Shown here: piece by piece, positions 41,729 through 50,131 of the stretch | Layout of the letters: every line of letters starts with the position of its first letter | Position numbering within the stretch: position 1 is the stretch's first letter | NCBI GenBank assembly: GCA_016717855.1 | Contig: JADKEV010000040.1 | Location: 1 to 51,950, forward strand | Length of the DNA stretch: 51,950 bases | Source of the DNA: Betaproteobacteria bacterium | GTDB lineage: Bacteria; Pseudomonadota; Gammaproteobacteria; Burkholderiales; Casimicrobiaceae | Reading direction: 5' to 3' | Program-made: the position numbers and the translations under genes | The notes under the pieces: generated by a model | Database searches by the model: none | The model's input: only the letters and a program-made list of their open reading frames with translations | Told to the model about the DNA's origin: nothing

Positions 41729-42801
41729 CCACACCTGCCCGCTTCCGCTTTTCCGCGCGCCGCCGCCGGGCGCTGCTCGCGCTGGCCGCGACGGGTTGCG
41801 GCCCGTGGCTGGCGGGGGTGGTGGAAGCGGCGGAACCCGCGACCGGCGGCTGGCCGGCGCGCCCCCTACGGCTGCTCTGCCCGCTCGGCGCGGGCACCTC
41901 GGCCGATGGCGTTGCGCGACTGGTCGCCCGCGGCCTGGGCGACGCGCTGGGCCAGAGCGTGATCGTGGAGAACCGGCCCGGCGCCGCCACCAACATCGCC
42001 AGCGAACTGGCGGCCCGCGCGCCCGCCGACGGCTACACGCTGCTCTTCGGCACGTCCTCGCTGGCCATCCTCCCGGCGACAGCTGGCGCGCGTGCGATCG
42101 ATGCGGAACAGGCCTTCGTGCCGGTGTCGATCCTGACCACGCAGCCGCTGCTCATCGCCGCGCACCCGACATTCAAGGGATCGACCTTCGCCGATATCGT
42201 CCGGATGGCAAAGGAGCAGCCGGAGACGATCGCGTTTTCCACCTCGGGCATCGGCGGCGTCGGCCACCTGGCCGCGGCGTGGGCGATGACCCGCGCGAAC
42301 ATCAAGCTGGTGCACATCCCCTACACGGCGACCCGCGCGCTGACCGACGTGCTAAGCGGCCAGGTGCCGCTGGCCTTCTCGTTTCCGGGCACGGTGCTGC
42401 CGCTGATCCGCGCGGGGCAGTTGAAGGGCATCGCCGTGACCGGCCTGAAACGGCTCGACGCGGCACCAGAGATCCCGACACTGGACGAAGCGGGGTTGCC
42501 CGGATTCGACGTGAGCAACTGGCTGGGCATCCTGGCGCCCGCCGGCACGCCCGCCGACATCGTCGACCGCCTGCACCGCGAACTCGTGCAGGTGATGGCG
42601 ACGCCCGACGTCCAGTCGCGGTTGCGCGCAATCGGCTTCGAAATCGTGGCCGGCACGCCCGCTGAATTCCAGCAGACGCTGCGGCAGGAGACCGCGCGCT
42701 GGAAGAGCGTGGTGGCGGCGGCGGAGTTGCGCTTCAATAGGGTGCGAGCGCGCCGCGGCGGCACGATCTGTCCTCGTTCCTGGCAGCCTGTCGAACACTG
42801 A
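41725..42801 (+). CDS. Bug/TctC family receptor overlapping the ATP-grasp gene
   Basis: The protein has 358 residues. The leader FSARRRRALLALAATGCGPWLAGVVEAAE is Tat-like. The mature protein begins WPARPLRLLCPLGAGTSADGVARL, with the ligand loop GAGTSAD differing from the other receptors. Other landmarks are ADGYTLLFGTSSLAILPA and IPYTATRALTDVLSGQ. The C-terminus carries an extra basic tail (FNRVRARRGGTICPRSW), which may be genuine or the result of a small indel near the 3' end. The start at 41725 overlaps the upstream stop (ATGA). Confidence 0.9.
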   Translation: MTTPARFRFSARRRRALLALAATGCGPWLAGVVEAAEPATGGWPARPLRLLCPLGAGTSADGVARLVARGLGDALGQSVIVENRPGAATNIASELAARAPADGYTLLFGTSSLAILPATAGARAIDAEQAFVPVSILTTQPLLIAAHPTFKGSTFADIVRMAKEQPETIAFSTSGIGGVGHLAAAWAMTRANIKLVHIPYTATRALTDVLSGQVPLAFSFPGTVLPLIRAGQLKGIAVTGLKRLDAAPEIPTLDEAGLPGFDVSNWLGILAPAGTPADIVDRLHRELVQVMATPDVQSRLRAIGFEIVAGTPAEFQQTLRQETARWKSVVAAAELRFNRVRARRGGTICPRSWQPVEH

Positions 42802-42850
42802 AGTCCGACAAGGCTGCTAGACTTTCCCCTTTCCCCACGAGACTCCCGCC

Positions 42851-44318
42851 ATGACCGCCCGCCAGCCGCTCTCCCCCGCCCCCGTCATCGATCACGCCGC
42901 GCTGCTCGCCGCCGTCTCCCGGCAGTGGGACGCCGACATCGTCCCGCAACTGATCGAGTACGTGCGGATTCCGGCCAAGTCGCCGGGCTTCGACCACGAC
43001 TGGGCGCAGCACGGCTTCCTCGACGCCGCGGTCCGCCAGGCGGAGGACTGGGTCAGCGCGCAGAACGTGCCGGGGCTCCAGCTCGAGGTTGTTCGCCTTG
43101 GTGGGCGCACGCCGGTGCTGTACTTCGACATCCCCGCCACCAGGGGGCTCGACCCCAACCGCACCGTGCTCCTGTACGGACACCTCGACAAGCAGCCGGA
43201 AATGACCGGCTGGCGCGACGGGCTCGGCCCGTGGGACCCGGTGCTACGAGGACGGCAAGCTCTACGGGCGCGGCGGCGCCGACGACGGCTACGCGGTGTT
43301 CGCCGCGCTCTCGGCGATCATGGCGCTGGACGCGCAAGGCGTCGCCCGGCCGCGCTGCATCGGGCTGATCGAGACCTGCGAAGAGTCCGGCAGCTTCGAC
43401 CTGCCGGCGTATCTCGACGCGCTCAGCCCACGCATGGGCGACGTGCAACTCGTCGTCGCGCTCGACTCGGGCTGCGGCAACTACGACCAGATGTGGGTGA
43501 CGACCTCGCTGCGCGGTCTGGTCAACGGCACGCTGACCGTGCGCGTGCTGACCGAGGGCGTGCACTCGGGCGACGCCGGCGGCGTCGTGCCGTCTTCGTT
43601 CCGGGTCGCGCGGCAACTGCTCGATCGCATCGACGACTCGCGCACCGGCGTGGTCCGGCCCGCGGCGTTCAATTGCGAAGTGCCGGCCGAGCGTGTGGCG
43701 CAGGCCGGGCAGGCGGCGGCGATACTGGGCGAGTCGATGTGGCAGCGCTTTCCCTGGGCGGGTTGCTGCGAGGGGCCGCACACCTACGTGCAGCCAACGA
43801 CGAAGGACCCGGTCGAGCTGATCCTCAACCGGACGTGGCGCGCCGCGCTGGCGGTCACCGGCGCTGACGGACTGCCGGCGATCGAGACCGCGGGGAACGT
43901 GCAGCGGCCGTACACGTCGCTCAAGCTGTCGCTGCGCATCCCGCCGCTGGTGGACGGCCCGCAGGCCGGCGCCACGCTCAAGGCCATGCTGGAAGCCGAT
44001 CCGCCGCATTCGGCGAATGTCGCTTTCGAGTACGACGGCGCGACCGGCTGGAACGCGCCGCCCACCGCGCCATGGCTGACCGCGGTGCTCGACCAGGCGT
44101 CACAAACCTATTACGACCGGCCCGCCGCATACCTGGGCGAAGGCGGCACGATTCCGTTCATGGGCATGCTGGGCGTCAAGTTCCCGCAGGCGCAGATGCT
44201 GGTCACCGGCGTGCTGGGACCAAAGTCAAACGCGCACGGACCGAACGAGTTTCTGCATGTGCCGTACGCCAAGCGGCTGACGGCCGCGGTGGCGGTCGTG
44301 CTGGCGGCGGTGCGCTGA
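42851..44318 (+). CDS. M20 family metallopeptidase/dipeptidase (one frameshift)
   Basis: About 489 residues when corrected. The metal-site motifs of the M20 family are all visible: LLYGHLDKQP (His and Asp), GRGGADDGYA (bridging Asp), ETCEESGS (Glu pair), VALDSGCG (Asp) and KSNAHGPNEF (His). The lid domain (about 205-330) includes GVHSGDAGG. The frame slips in the segment after GPWDPV near 43243-43246 (one extra base, or two missing), then continues YEDGKLYGRGG. These zinc enzymes cleave dipeptides or acyl-amino acids. The gene follows the Bug receptor by 49 bp. Confidence 0.9.
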
Positions 44319-44335
44319 GCGGCATCCACAACCCC

Positions 44336-44370
44336 GTAGGATGGGTGGAGCGAGCGCAGCGGGGGGGGGG
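44336..44370 (+). repeat. truncated copy of the 31-nt repeat running into a G10 tract
   Basis: GTAGGATGGGTGGAGCG begins at 44336 and the copy diverges after GCGCAGC at 44360, where ten consecutive G (44361-44370) replace the usual end GATACCCATC. The rest of the 132-bp convergent gap up to 44450 shows nothing else. Confidence 0.7.
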
Positions 44371-44450
44371 AGCGGCAAAGCCCGCAACGGCGAAACGCGA
44401 AAACTCGCGGCGACACCCGGGCCAGACCAGGTTTCCGACACGTGCTCCTC

Positions 44451-45134
44451 TTACGGCGGACTACGGCGGCGCTTGCAGAATCCCGCGGGGCGCGGTTCGG
44501 CCCTCTTTGCCGGCGCTCCTCGCTCGGCGACCAGGTCGTCGTGCGGGTACGGGACGAGAAACTTTTTCGCGTCGACCCGTTCCGGATCGAGCCAGGCCTT
44601 GAACGCGATGTCCTCGAGCAGGCACGGCATCCGGTCGTGAAACGCGGCAGCGAAGCCGTTGCCGTTGGTCATCGCCATCGTGAACGCCGTGATCTCTTCG
44701 CCGGTCTGCGGATGCAGCGCCGTCTCCCACAAGCCCGCGAACGCCAGCAGGTCGCCGTCCCGCTTGGTGATGCGGATACGCACGCCCTTCTCCGGCAGTT
44801 CGTAGTACCCGGATGCCGGGATGATCGCGCGCGTGCGCCGGTACGCGGGCGCGAAAGTCGGCTTGCTGTCGATGGTCTCGGAGCGGACGTTGAACAGGCG
44901 ATGCAGCGTCGGCTTGCCCGCCTCGTTCTTCCACTGCCGCACGAAGCCCCACTCCATCAGCGAGCACACGTGTTCGCCGTCGGCGTCGAGATGGATCACC
45001 GGCGCGCGCACGCTGGGGCGGATCATGCCGGAAATGCCGGATTGTCCGCCGGTTCCCGCCTCGGGAGCGCGCCGCAGCCGGAACCGGTCCTTGAGGAAGG
45101 CCGGGGCGACATCGAGGTCGTAGAGATTGCACAT
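44451..45134 (-). CDS. SRAP domain protein (HMCES/YedK family)
   Basis: The protein has 227 residues. It senses abasic sites in single-stranded DNA and forms a thiazolidine crosslink through Cys2. The required residues are present: Cys2 in MCNLY (exposed after Met removal), Asn82 in FNVRSET, Glu112 in SGYYELP, and His166 in FHDRMP. The N-terminal start is therefore fixed by function. The C-terminus is Arg/Pro-rich (KRAEPRPAGFCKRRRSPP) and more variable. A thioesterase gene lies 9 bp upstream on the same strand, so both are probably co-transcribed. Confidence 0.95.
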   Translation of the reverse strand: MCNLYDLDVAPAFLKDRFRLRRAPEAGTGGQSGISGMIRPSVRAPVIHLDADGEHVCSLMEWGFVRQWKNEAGKPTLHRLFNVRSETIDSKPTFAPAYRRTRAIIPASGYYELPEKGVRIRITKRDGDLLAFAGLWETALHPQTGEEITAFTMAMTNGNGFAAAFHDRMPCLLEDIAFKAWLDPERVDAKKFLVPYPHDDLVAERGAPAKRAEPRPAGFCKRRRSPP

Positions 45135-45143
45135 CGCGTTCTC

Positions 45144-45545
45144 CTATACCAGCGCGTACGTGCTCGTCGCGTGGACTGCCACCTTGCCGTCGGCGCCGAC
45201 GATGTCCACGTCGCCGTAGAGCAGTGTCTTGCCGGTGCGCACGACACGCGCGATCACCCGCATGTCGCCGCGGCTGACCGGGCGCAGGAACGTCGTGTTC
45301 AGGTTCACCGTCGTCATCGGCCGGAAGCCATCGAGCGCAACGGAGAACGCGACCACCATCGCGGTATCGGCGGCGGCCATGAACACCTGCCCGCACACCA
45401 TTCCGCCGACGTGCATGAGGCGCTCCGCCGCGGGCAGCAGCAGCGTGGTCTCGCCGGGGTTCGCCGATTCGACGACGAGGCCCAGTTCCTTGACCCATGG
45501 CGCGAGGACGCGCTCCAGCACCGCATTGGCGGCAACGAGATCCAT
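45144..45545 (-). CDS. PaaI-like hotdog thioesterase
   Basis: The protein has 133 residues and is a single hotdog domain. Landmarks are LLLPAAERLMHVGGMVCGQVFMAAADTAMVVAFSVALDGFRPMTTVNLNTTFLRPVSRGDMRVIARVVRTGKTLLYGDVDI, which matches the 4HBT family. The Asp in AAADTAM is the likely catalytic acid. It hydrolyses acyl-CoA thioesters; the substrate cannot be read. It precedes the SRAP gene by 9 bp. Confidence 0.88.
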   Translation of the reverse strand: MDLVAANAVLERVLAPWVKELGLVVESANPGETTLLLPAAERLMHVGGMVCGQVFMAAADTAMVVAFSVALDGFRPMTTVNLNTTFLRPVSRGDMRVIARVVRTGKTLLYGDVDIVGADGKVAVHATSTYALV

Positions 45546-45751
45546 GGCTTGCGCGGCCTTGCAGGAGATTGAGTGGGTAGCATTCTAGCTCTCCGACTAC
45601 GGTGATGGGTATCCGTCGTCCAGGGCATGGGGCGCGGATCTCGGTGCGCTGGCGCACTGACCGGCGGCGCGGGCGCGCGCATCATTCAATCAGTGCACGG
45701 CCGACCGGCCGCTGCAGCGCTTCGCCGATCAATCCCCGAACAGGAGTCCCC

Positions 45752-46168
45752 ATGCAACTCAAGGAAATCACCACCAATGCCGTCGAAACCGTCGCGCCCG
45801 ACGCCTCGCTGCTGGACGCCGCGAAGTCCATGCTGGCCCACGACCTGGGGTGGCTGCCCGTCGCCGAAGAAGGCAAGGTCATCGGCATCATTACCGATCG
45901 CGACATCGCCATCCGGGGCGTCGCTCTCGGCCTGGACTCGAAAAAGACCCTGGTGCGCGACGTGATGACGCGCGAAGTCTTCTCCTGCCCGGCGGACGCC
46001 ACCGTCGAGGACGCCTGCACGCTGATGGAAGAAGAGCAGGTGCGCCGGATCGTGATCGTCGACGAGAATGATGACCTGGCCGGCATCGTCTCGCTCGCCG
46101 ACATCGCGGCGCAGACGCGCGGCAGCCAGTCCGCCGAAGTGCTCAAGAAGGTGACCGAACCCGCCTGA
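45752..46168 (+). CDS. CBS-domain pair protein
   Basis: The protein has 138 residues and consists of two CBS motifs: VETVAPDASLLDAAKSMLAHDLGWLPVAEEGKVIGIITDRDIAIRGVA and VFSCPADATVEDACTLMEEEQVRRIVIVDENDDLAGIVSLADIA. Between them, VRDVMTRE is the usual boundary. Such stand-alone Bateman modules bind adenine nucleotides and regulate partners; the partner is unknown. The CAGGAG ribosome site lies eight bases before the ATG. The 206-bp region before it shows no further feature. Confidence 0.93.
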   Translation: MQLKEITTNAVETVAPDASLLDAAKSMLAHDLGWLPVAEEGKVIGIITDRDIAIRGVALGLDSKKTLVRDVMTREVFSCPADATVEDACTLMEEEQVRRIVIVDENDDLAGIVSLADIAAQTRGSQSAEVLKKVTEPA

Positions 46169-46288
46169 GTTGCACGCGGTGATTTCGGGCCGGGGCGCGC
46201 GGCGTCCCGGCATCGGCCCGGCCGTTGACGGCAATCAACATCGCGCCTGCGGCATTGTGTAGAGTGTAGTTTCCCGATGGAGGCCGAC

Positions 46289-47043
46289 ATGATGCGACCC
46301 TGCATTTCCCGATTCCTGATCGCGGCAGGACTGTTGTGCTCCGCGGCCGTCTTTGCGCAGCAGGCCTGGACGACGCGGCAGGTCAACGTCCGCGCCGGTC
46401 CCGACCGCGAGTACCCGCTGGTGGCGACGCTCGATGCGGGCACGCAGGTGGAAGTCGTCGGCTGCGTCGAAGACTATCGCTGGTGCGACATCTTCCATGG
46501 CGAGATCCGTGGCTGGGTGTACGCCAAGGGACTGCAATACGCGTACGAAAGCCGGCGGGTCCCGATCTACGGCTACGGCGCCATCGTCGGCCTGCCGATC
46601 GTCACGTTCTCGATACTGTCCTACTGGGACAATTACTACACTAACCGCCCGTTCTATCGCGATCGCCCGCGCTGGGAACACCGGCCGTATCCGGGTGGTC
46701 CGGGGTGGGTCCCGTCGCCGCGCGAACCGCGATACTTCCCGCCGCGCCAGCGTGAACCGCAGGTCCGCCGCAGCACCCCGGCGACCCGCAGTATCGTCCA
46801 GCGCGTCCGGTGGAGCCGCAGTATCGTCCGGCGCGTCCGGTCGAGCCGCAGTACCGCCCGCCGCGTCCGGTCGAACCACAAGTCCGGCCGCAGCGACCCG
46901 CGGACCCGCAGGTTCGTCCGCCCCGCGTCGAGCGGCCGCAGGTGCAACCGCCTGCGCGCGCTCCCACCGGCGAGTCGGGCAGCCGTGCCGCGCCCCGCGG
47001 GGAAAGGTCCGTCGAGCGCGGTGCGCCGGACGCCAGGCGCTAA
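46289..47043 (+). CDS. bacterial SH3-domain protein with Pro-rich repeat tail (one frameshift)
   Basis: About 251 residues when corrected. The start at 46289 follows GGAGG; the signal peptide ends VFAQQ. The SH3 domain reads WTTRQVNVRAGPDREYPLVATLDAGTQVEVVGCVEDYRWCDIFHGEIRGWVYAKGLQYAY. A hydrophobic stretch (GAIVGLPIVTFSILSYWDN) and a Tyr/Arg/Pro-rich part follow. One base is missing near 46755-46795; beyond it the protein is a chain of PQYRPARPVE-like repeats up to RGAPDARR. Such proteins are typically periplasmic and bind cell-wall or outer-membrane partners. It is convergent with the antiporter gene. Confidence 0.85.
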
Positions 47044-47103
47044 CGCGCGCACCAGCTTTCGGCGCACTGCACCATCGGCGGCCGGTCCCGCGGACGATCG
47101 CCG

Positions 47104-48368
47104 CTACGACGCGATCCGCCCCAGCTCTCCGCGGGCGCGCGCGTGCCTGCCGTAGACCCATTCGAACAGGGGCGAAGCCATCAGCGTGGTGACGATCGCC
47201 ATCAGCACCAGGATCGAGAACAGCGGCAGCCCGATGAAGCCGCGCTGCAGGCCGATGTTGAGGATGATGAGTTCCATCAGGCCGCGGGCGTTCATCAGCG
47301 TGCCCACCGCGAGCGCGGTGCGGTTGTCCTCGCCATTCAGGCGCGCCGCGGCCCAGCACGCGACGCCCTTGCCGACGATCGAGCCGGCGAGAACGACCGC
47401 GGCGATCAGCAACAGCTCCGGCGAGTTCACCATGTCCAGCCGCGTGTTCAGGCCGGAGAACGTGAAGAACATCGGCAGCAGGAAGACCACGGCGAATGGC
47501 TCGAGCTGGCGCTGCAACTCCCCCTGGCGAAATAGCCGCGCGGCATCGCCGTGCCCAGCAGGAAGCCGCCGAACACCGCGTGCAGGCCGATCGCATCCAT
47601 CGCCCACGCGGCCAGCGCGAACAGCATCAGCACGATCGCCAGCAGCGCGGGGCTGATGCGCTGCTCGCGCTCGGCGATGCGGCCCAGCGGCGCGAGCAGC
47701 CGTGGTCCCAGGAACACGATGAACAACGCGTACGCGGCGCCACCCGCGATGGCCAGCACTGCCACCTGCGCGCCTTCGCCGAAGCTGGCCAGCACGATGG
47801 CCAGCACGCACCACGCCGCCGCGTCGTCGATCGCGCCGGCGGCCAGCGCCAGCGCCCCCAGCGGAGTGCCGGTGAGTCCGCGCTCGTAGATGATGCGCGC
47901 CAGCATCGGGAATGCGGTGATCGCGATCGCCGCGCCCAGATACAGCGCCGCCTCGAACGGGCGCGCCTTCGCCGAGAACAGGCCCGGCACTTCAATCAGC
48001 CACATCGCCAGTCCGGCGCCGATGACGAACGGCACGACCATGCCGGCAACCGACACCGAGATCGCGCTGCGGATGCGGCTCCTGAAGAGTTCGGTCCTGA
48101 ACTCGACGCCGACCAGGAACATGTAGAGGCCCACCCCCAGCTGCGCGCCGACGTAAAGCGTCTTCATCGAGTCCGCGGGGAAGAGAAAGTGTTGCCCCGC
48201 CGGCCAGAGCCAGCCGAACAGCGAGGGCCCCAGCATCACGCCGGCAACCATTTCGCCGACGACCTGCGGCTGGCCGACGCGCTGGGCCATCCATCCGACG
48301 CCGCGGCAAACCGCGAGGATGACGAACATCTGCAGGAAGAAGGTGACGGAGAGCTGGGTTGCGGTCAT
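47104..48368 (-). CDS. cation:proton antiporter, CPA2 family (one frameshift)
   Basis: About 421 residues when corrected, with about 12 membrane segments. CPA2 landmarks are GVGWMAQRVGQPQVVGEMVAGVMLGPSLFGWL, GAAIAITAFPMLARIIYERGL and AAGAIDDAAAWCVLAIVLASF with the paired acidic residues of the ion site. The frame slips at the run of five C (47520-47524, plus strand): one missing base joins MPRGYFARG to ELQRQLEPFAVVFLLPMFFTFSGL. The C-terminal half continues to LGRIAS. It would exchange Na+ or K+ for protons; no C-terminal TrkA-N domain is present. The gene starts at 48368 (MTATQLSVTF), and an IclR- or NhaR-independent palindrome lies 75 bp upstream. Confidence 0.9.
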
Positions 48369-48442
48369 TGGCGGCCTGGTCTTGCGGATTGTGGGAGCAT
48401 GCGGTGCACTTGTCGCCGGCGCATCGAGGATCCGGCGATTCC

Positions 48443-48456
48443 TTGCGAATTCGCAA
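48443..48456. promoter_or_regulatory. 14-bp perfect palindrome between antiporter and candidate RNA
   Basis: TTGCGAATTCGCAA is a perfect palindrome 75 bases before the antiporter start and about 23 bases before a TATAGT box at 48479-48484 that would serve the RNA on the other strand. Its position in a divergent region fits a regulator site, but the protein that binds it is unknown. Confidence 0.4.
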
Positions 48457-48488
48457 AGTTGCGCGATTGCGGCTGAAGTATAGTCAAA

Positions 48489-48676
48489 CCGTGCCGCCAC
48501 GGTTGCTTGACCCGGCTGCGGCGGCACAGAGTGAGGTTCCCCCTGAGTGGGGTGGTTTCCGGTGTCCCTACACCGGAACGGATGAAGGCATCCTCCTACT
48601 GACCCGGTGGACAAGCGCAGGGTTGGGGCCTTCTCCGGGCCCGCCGGTTCGCAAGAACCGGCGGGCTTCTGTTTTT
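48489..48676 (+). ncRNA. candidate structured small RNA or leader, family not recognised
   Basis: Five hairpins follow one another: GTGCCGCC/GGCGGCAC (48491-48527), CCCC/GGGG (48540-48552), TTCCGGTGT/ACACCGGAA (48557-48578), GGATG/CATCC (48580-48593), and the terminator stem at 48639-48666 followed by T residues. A TATAGT box lies just upstream. No open frame with a ribosome site fills the region, and it ends 183 bp before the next gene. The transcript would be about 188 nt. It is not tmRNA, RNase P RNA or 4.5S RNA by any motif I know; a 6S-like RNA is not supported because the ends do not pair. The rest of the 491-bp gap 48369-48859 shows only the palindrome at 48443. Confidence 0.55.
48639..48676 (+). 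terminator. strong rho-independent terminator
   Basis: A 12-bp perfect stem, GCCCGCCGGTTC (48639-48650) and GAACCGGCGGGC (48655-48666) with GCAA loop, is followed by TTCTGTTTTT (48667-48676). It ends the candidate RNA on the plus strand. Confidence 0.85.
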
Positions 48677-48859
48677 GGCCCGCCGAACTTCGCACTCGCG
48701 CGCGGCGCGTGCCGCCAACATTGCGCTGCGTCAACGAGTGGCTGTCGCCGGCGCGTAGTGTCGAAGTGAAGGGACATGGCCGAACGGCGGCGCGAAGCCG
48801 GTTCGGGCAGTATGTATCCCGCACCGGTAGCGATGCCGGAGCCCACTCCAGGAAAACAC

Positions 48860-50131
48860 ATGAACCTCAACGCGCGCACTCTGGTCAGCGAAGCCCGGGC
48901 CCTGCCGCACAGCCTGTCGGGCGCCGTCGGCCGCCTGCTCGGCACGATGGCCGGGCACACTAGCGCGCCATTCCGCATCGAATTCGCCAATGGCACCGTG
49001 TACCGCAACGCCGCCGGACAGCCCTCGTTCGCGATCGTCTTCCGCAATGCCCGCGCGGAACGGCACCTGCTCCAGTACGGACATGTCGGCCTGCTCGAGT
49101 CCTATTTCCGCGGCGACGTCGACGTCGAGGGCGATCTCGCGCTCGCCTTCCGCGCCGCGATGGAGGCCGGACTCGACGGCGACACCAACCCGCTGGTCGC
49201 GCTGCGCAACCGCTGGCACGAGCGACGCTTCTCCAACCGGTCGGTCGAACAGGCCAAGGCCAATGCGCGCTTTCACTACGGACTGGGCGAAGCCTTCTAC
49301 CGCGAGTGGCTGGACCGCGCCGGGATGACTTACACCTGCGCCTACTGGGACGAGCGCACGGCCACGCTGGAGGCGGCGCAGATCAACAAAATGGACCATG
49401 TCTGCCGCAAGGTCCGGCTGCAGGCCGGCGAGACTCTTGTCGACATCGGCTGCGGCTGGGGCGGCCTCCTGGTCCACGCCTGGGAAAACTACGGTGCGCT
49501 CGGAACCGGCATCAACACGACGACCGAGCAGGTCGTGGAAGTGCGGCGGCAGCTGATCCGGCGCGGCCTGGCCGAGCGGATCGGCGTGATCGACTGCGAC
49601 TTCCGCGAAATACCCGGCCAGTACGACAAGCTGTTCTCGATCGGCACGCTCGAACACGCCGGCCGCGACCAGCTGCCGGAAGTTATCCGGGCGCACGCCG
49701 CCGCGCTCAAGCCCGGCGGACTGGGCGTGATCCACTTCATCGGGCACGTCGGCGTTTACGACACGGAGTTCTACATCCGCGAGTACATCTTCCCGGGCGG
49801 CTGGATACCCAGCCTGGCGCAGGCGATCGCCGAGATGGAGCGGGCCGGCCTGGAAGTGCTCGACGTCGAGAACCTGCGCCGCCACTACGCGCTGACCCTC
49901 GACTGCTGGGCCACGCGTTTCGACGAGCGTTGGGACGCGATACAGGCCCTGGATCCGGTCCGCTTCGACGAGACATTCCGGCGGAAGTGGCGCACCTATC
50001 TCTGGTCGTGCGCCGAGATGTTTCGCGCGAGGAATGGCCGGACCCACCTGTTCCAGGTCACGGTGTCCAAAGGCAACATCGGCCGCAGCTATCCGATGAG
50101 CCGCGCCTTCCTCTATCAGTCCCGGGCGTGA
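48860..50131 (+). CDS. CFA synthase-like SAM-dependent fatty-acid methyltransferase
   Basis: The protein has 423 residues. The N-terminal lipid-binding part (1-130) precedes the methyltransferase domain. The cyclopropane-synthase features are MTYTCAYWDE with Cys160 at the position of the bicarbonate-binding Cys, the SAM motif LVDIGCGWGGL (193-203), and SIGTLEHAGRDQ. The start at 48860 (MNLNARTL) has AGGA eight bases upstream; earlier in-frame ATGs have weaker sites. It overlaps the next gene as GTGA. That neighbour, an FAD oxidoreductase, is the usual partner of methyltransferases that make 10-methyl branched fatty acids (TmsB/TmsA type). It could therefore be such an enzyme rather than a cyclopropane synthase. 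Confidence 0.9.
   Translation: MNLNARTLVSEARALPHSLSGAVGRLLGTMAGHTSAPFRIEFANGTVYRNAAGQPSFAIVFRNARAERHLLQYGHVGLLESYFRGDVDVEGDLALAFRAAMEAGLDGDTNPLVALRNRWHERRFSNRSVEQAKANARFHYGLGEAFYREWLDRAGMTYTCAYWDERTATLEAAQINKMDHVCRKVRLQAGETLVDIGCGWGGLLVHAWENYGALGTGINTTTEQVVEVRRQLIRRGLAERIGVIDCDFREIPGQYDKLFSIGTLEHAGRDQLPEVIRAHAAALKPGGLGVIHFIGHVGVYDTEFYIREYIFPGGWIPSLAQAIAEMERAGLEVLDVENLRRHYALTLDCWATRFDERWDAIQALDPVRFDETFRRKWRTYLWSCAEMFRARNGRTHLFQVTVSKGNIGRSYPMSRAFLYQSRA

Noticed and set aside
48489..48676. 6S RNA or another standard RNA
   Set aside because: The 5' and 3' ends do not pair and no signature of 6S, tmRNA, RNase P or 4.5S RNA was seen; left as an unassigned candidate.
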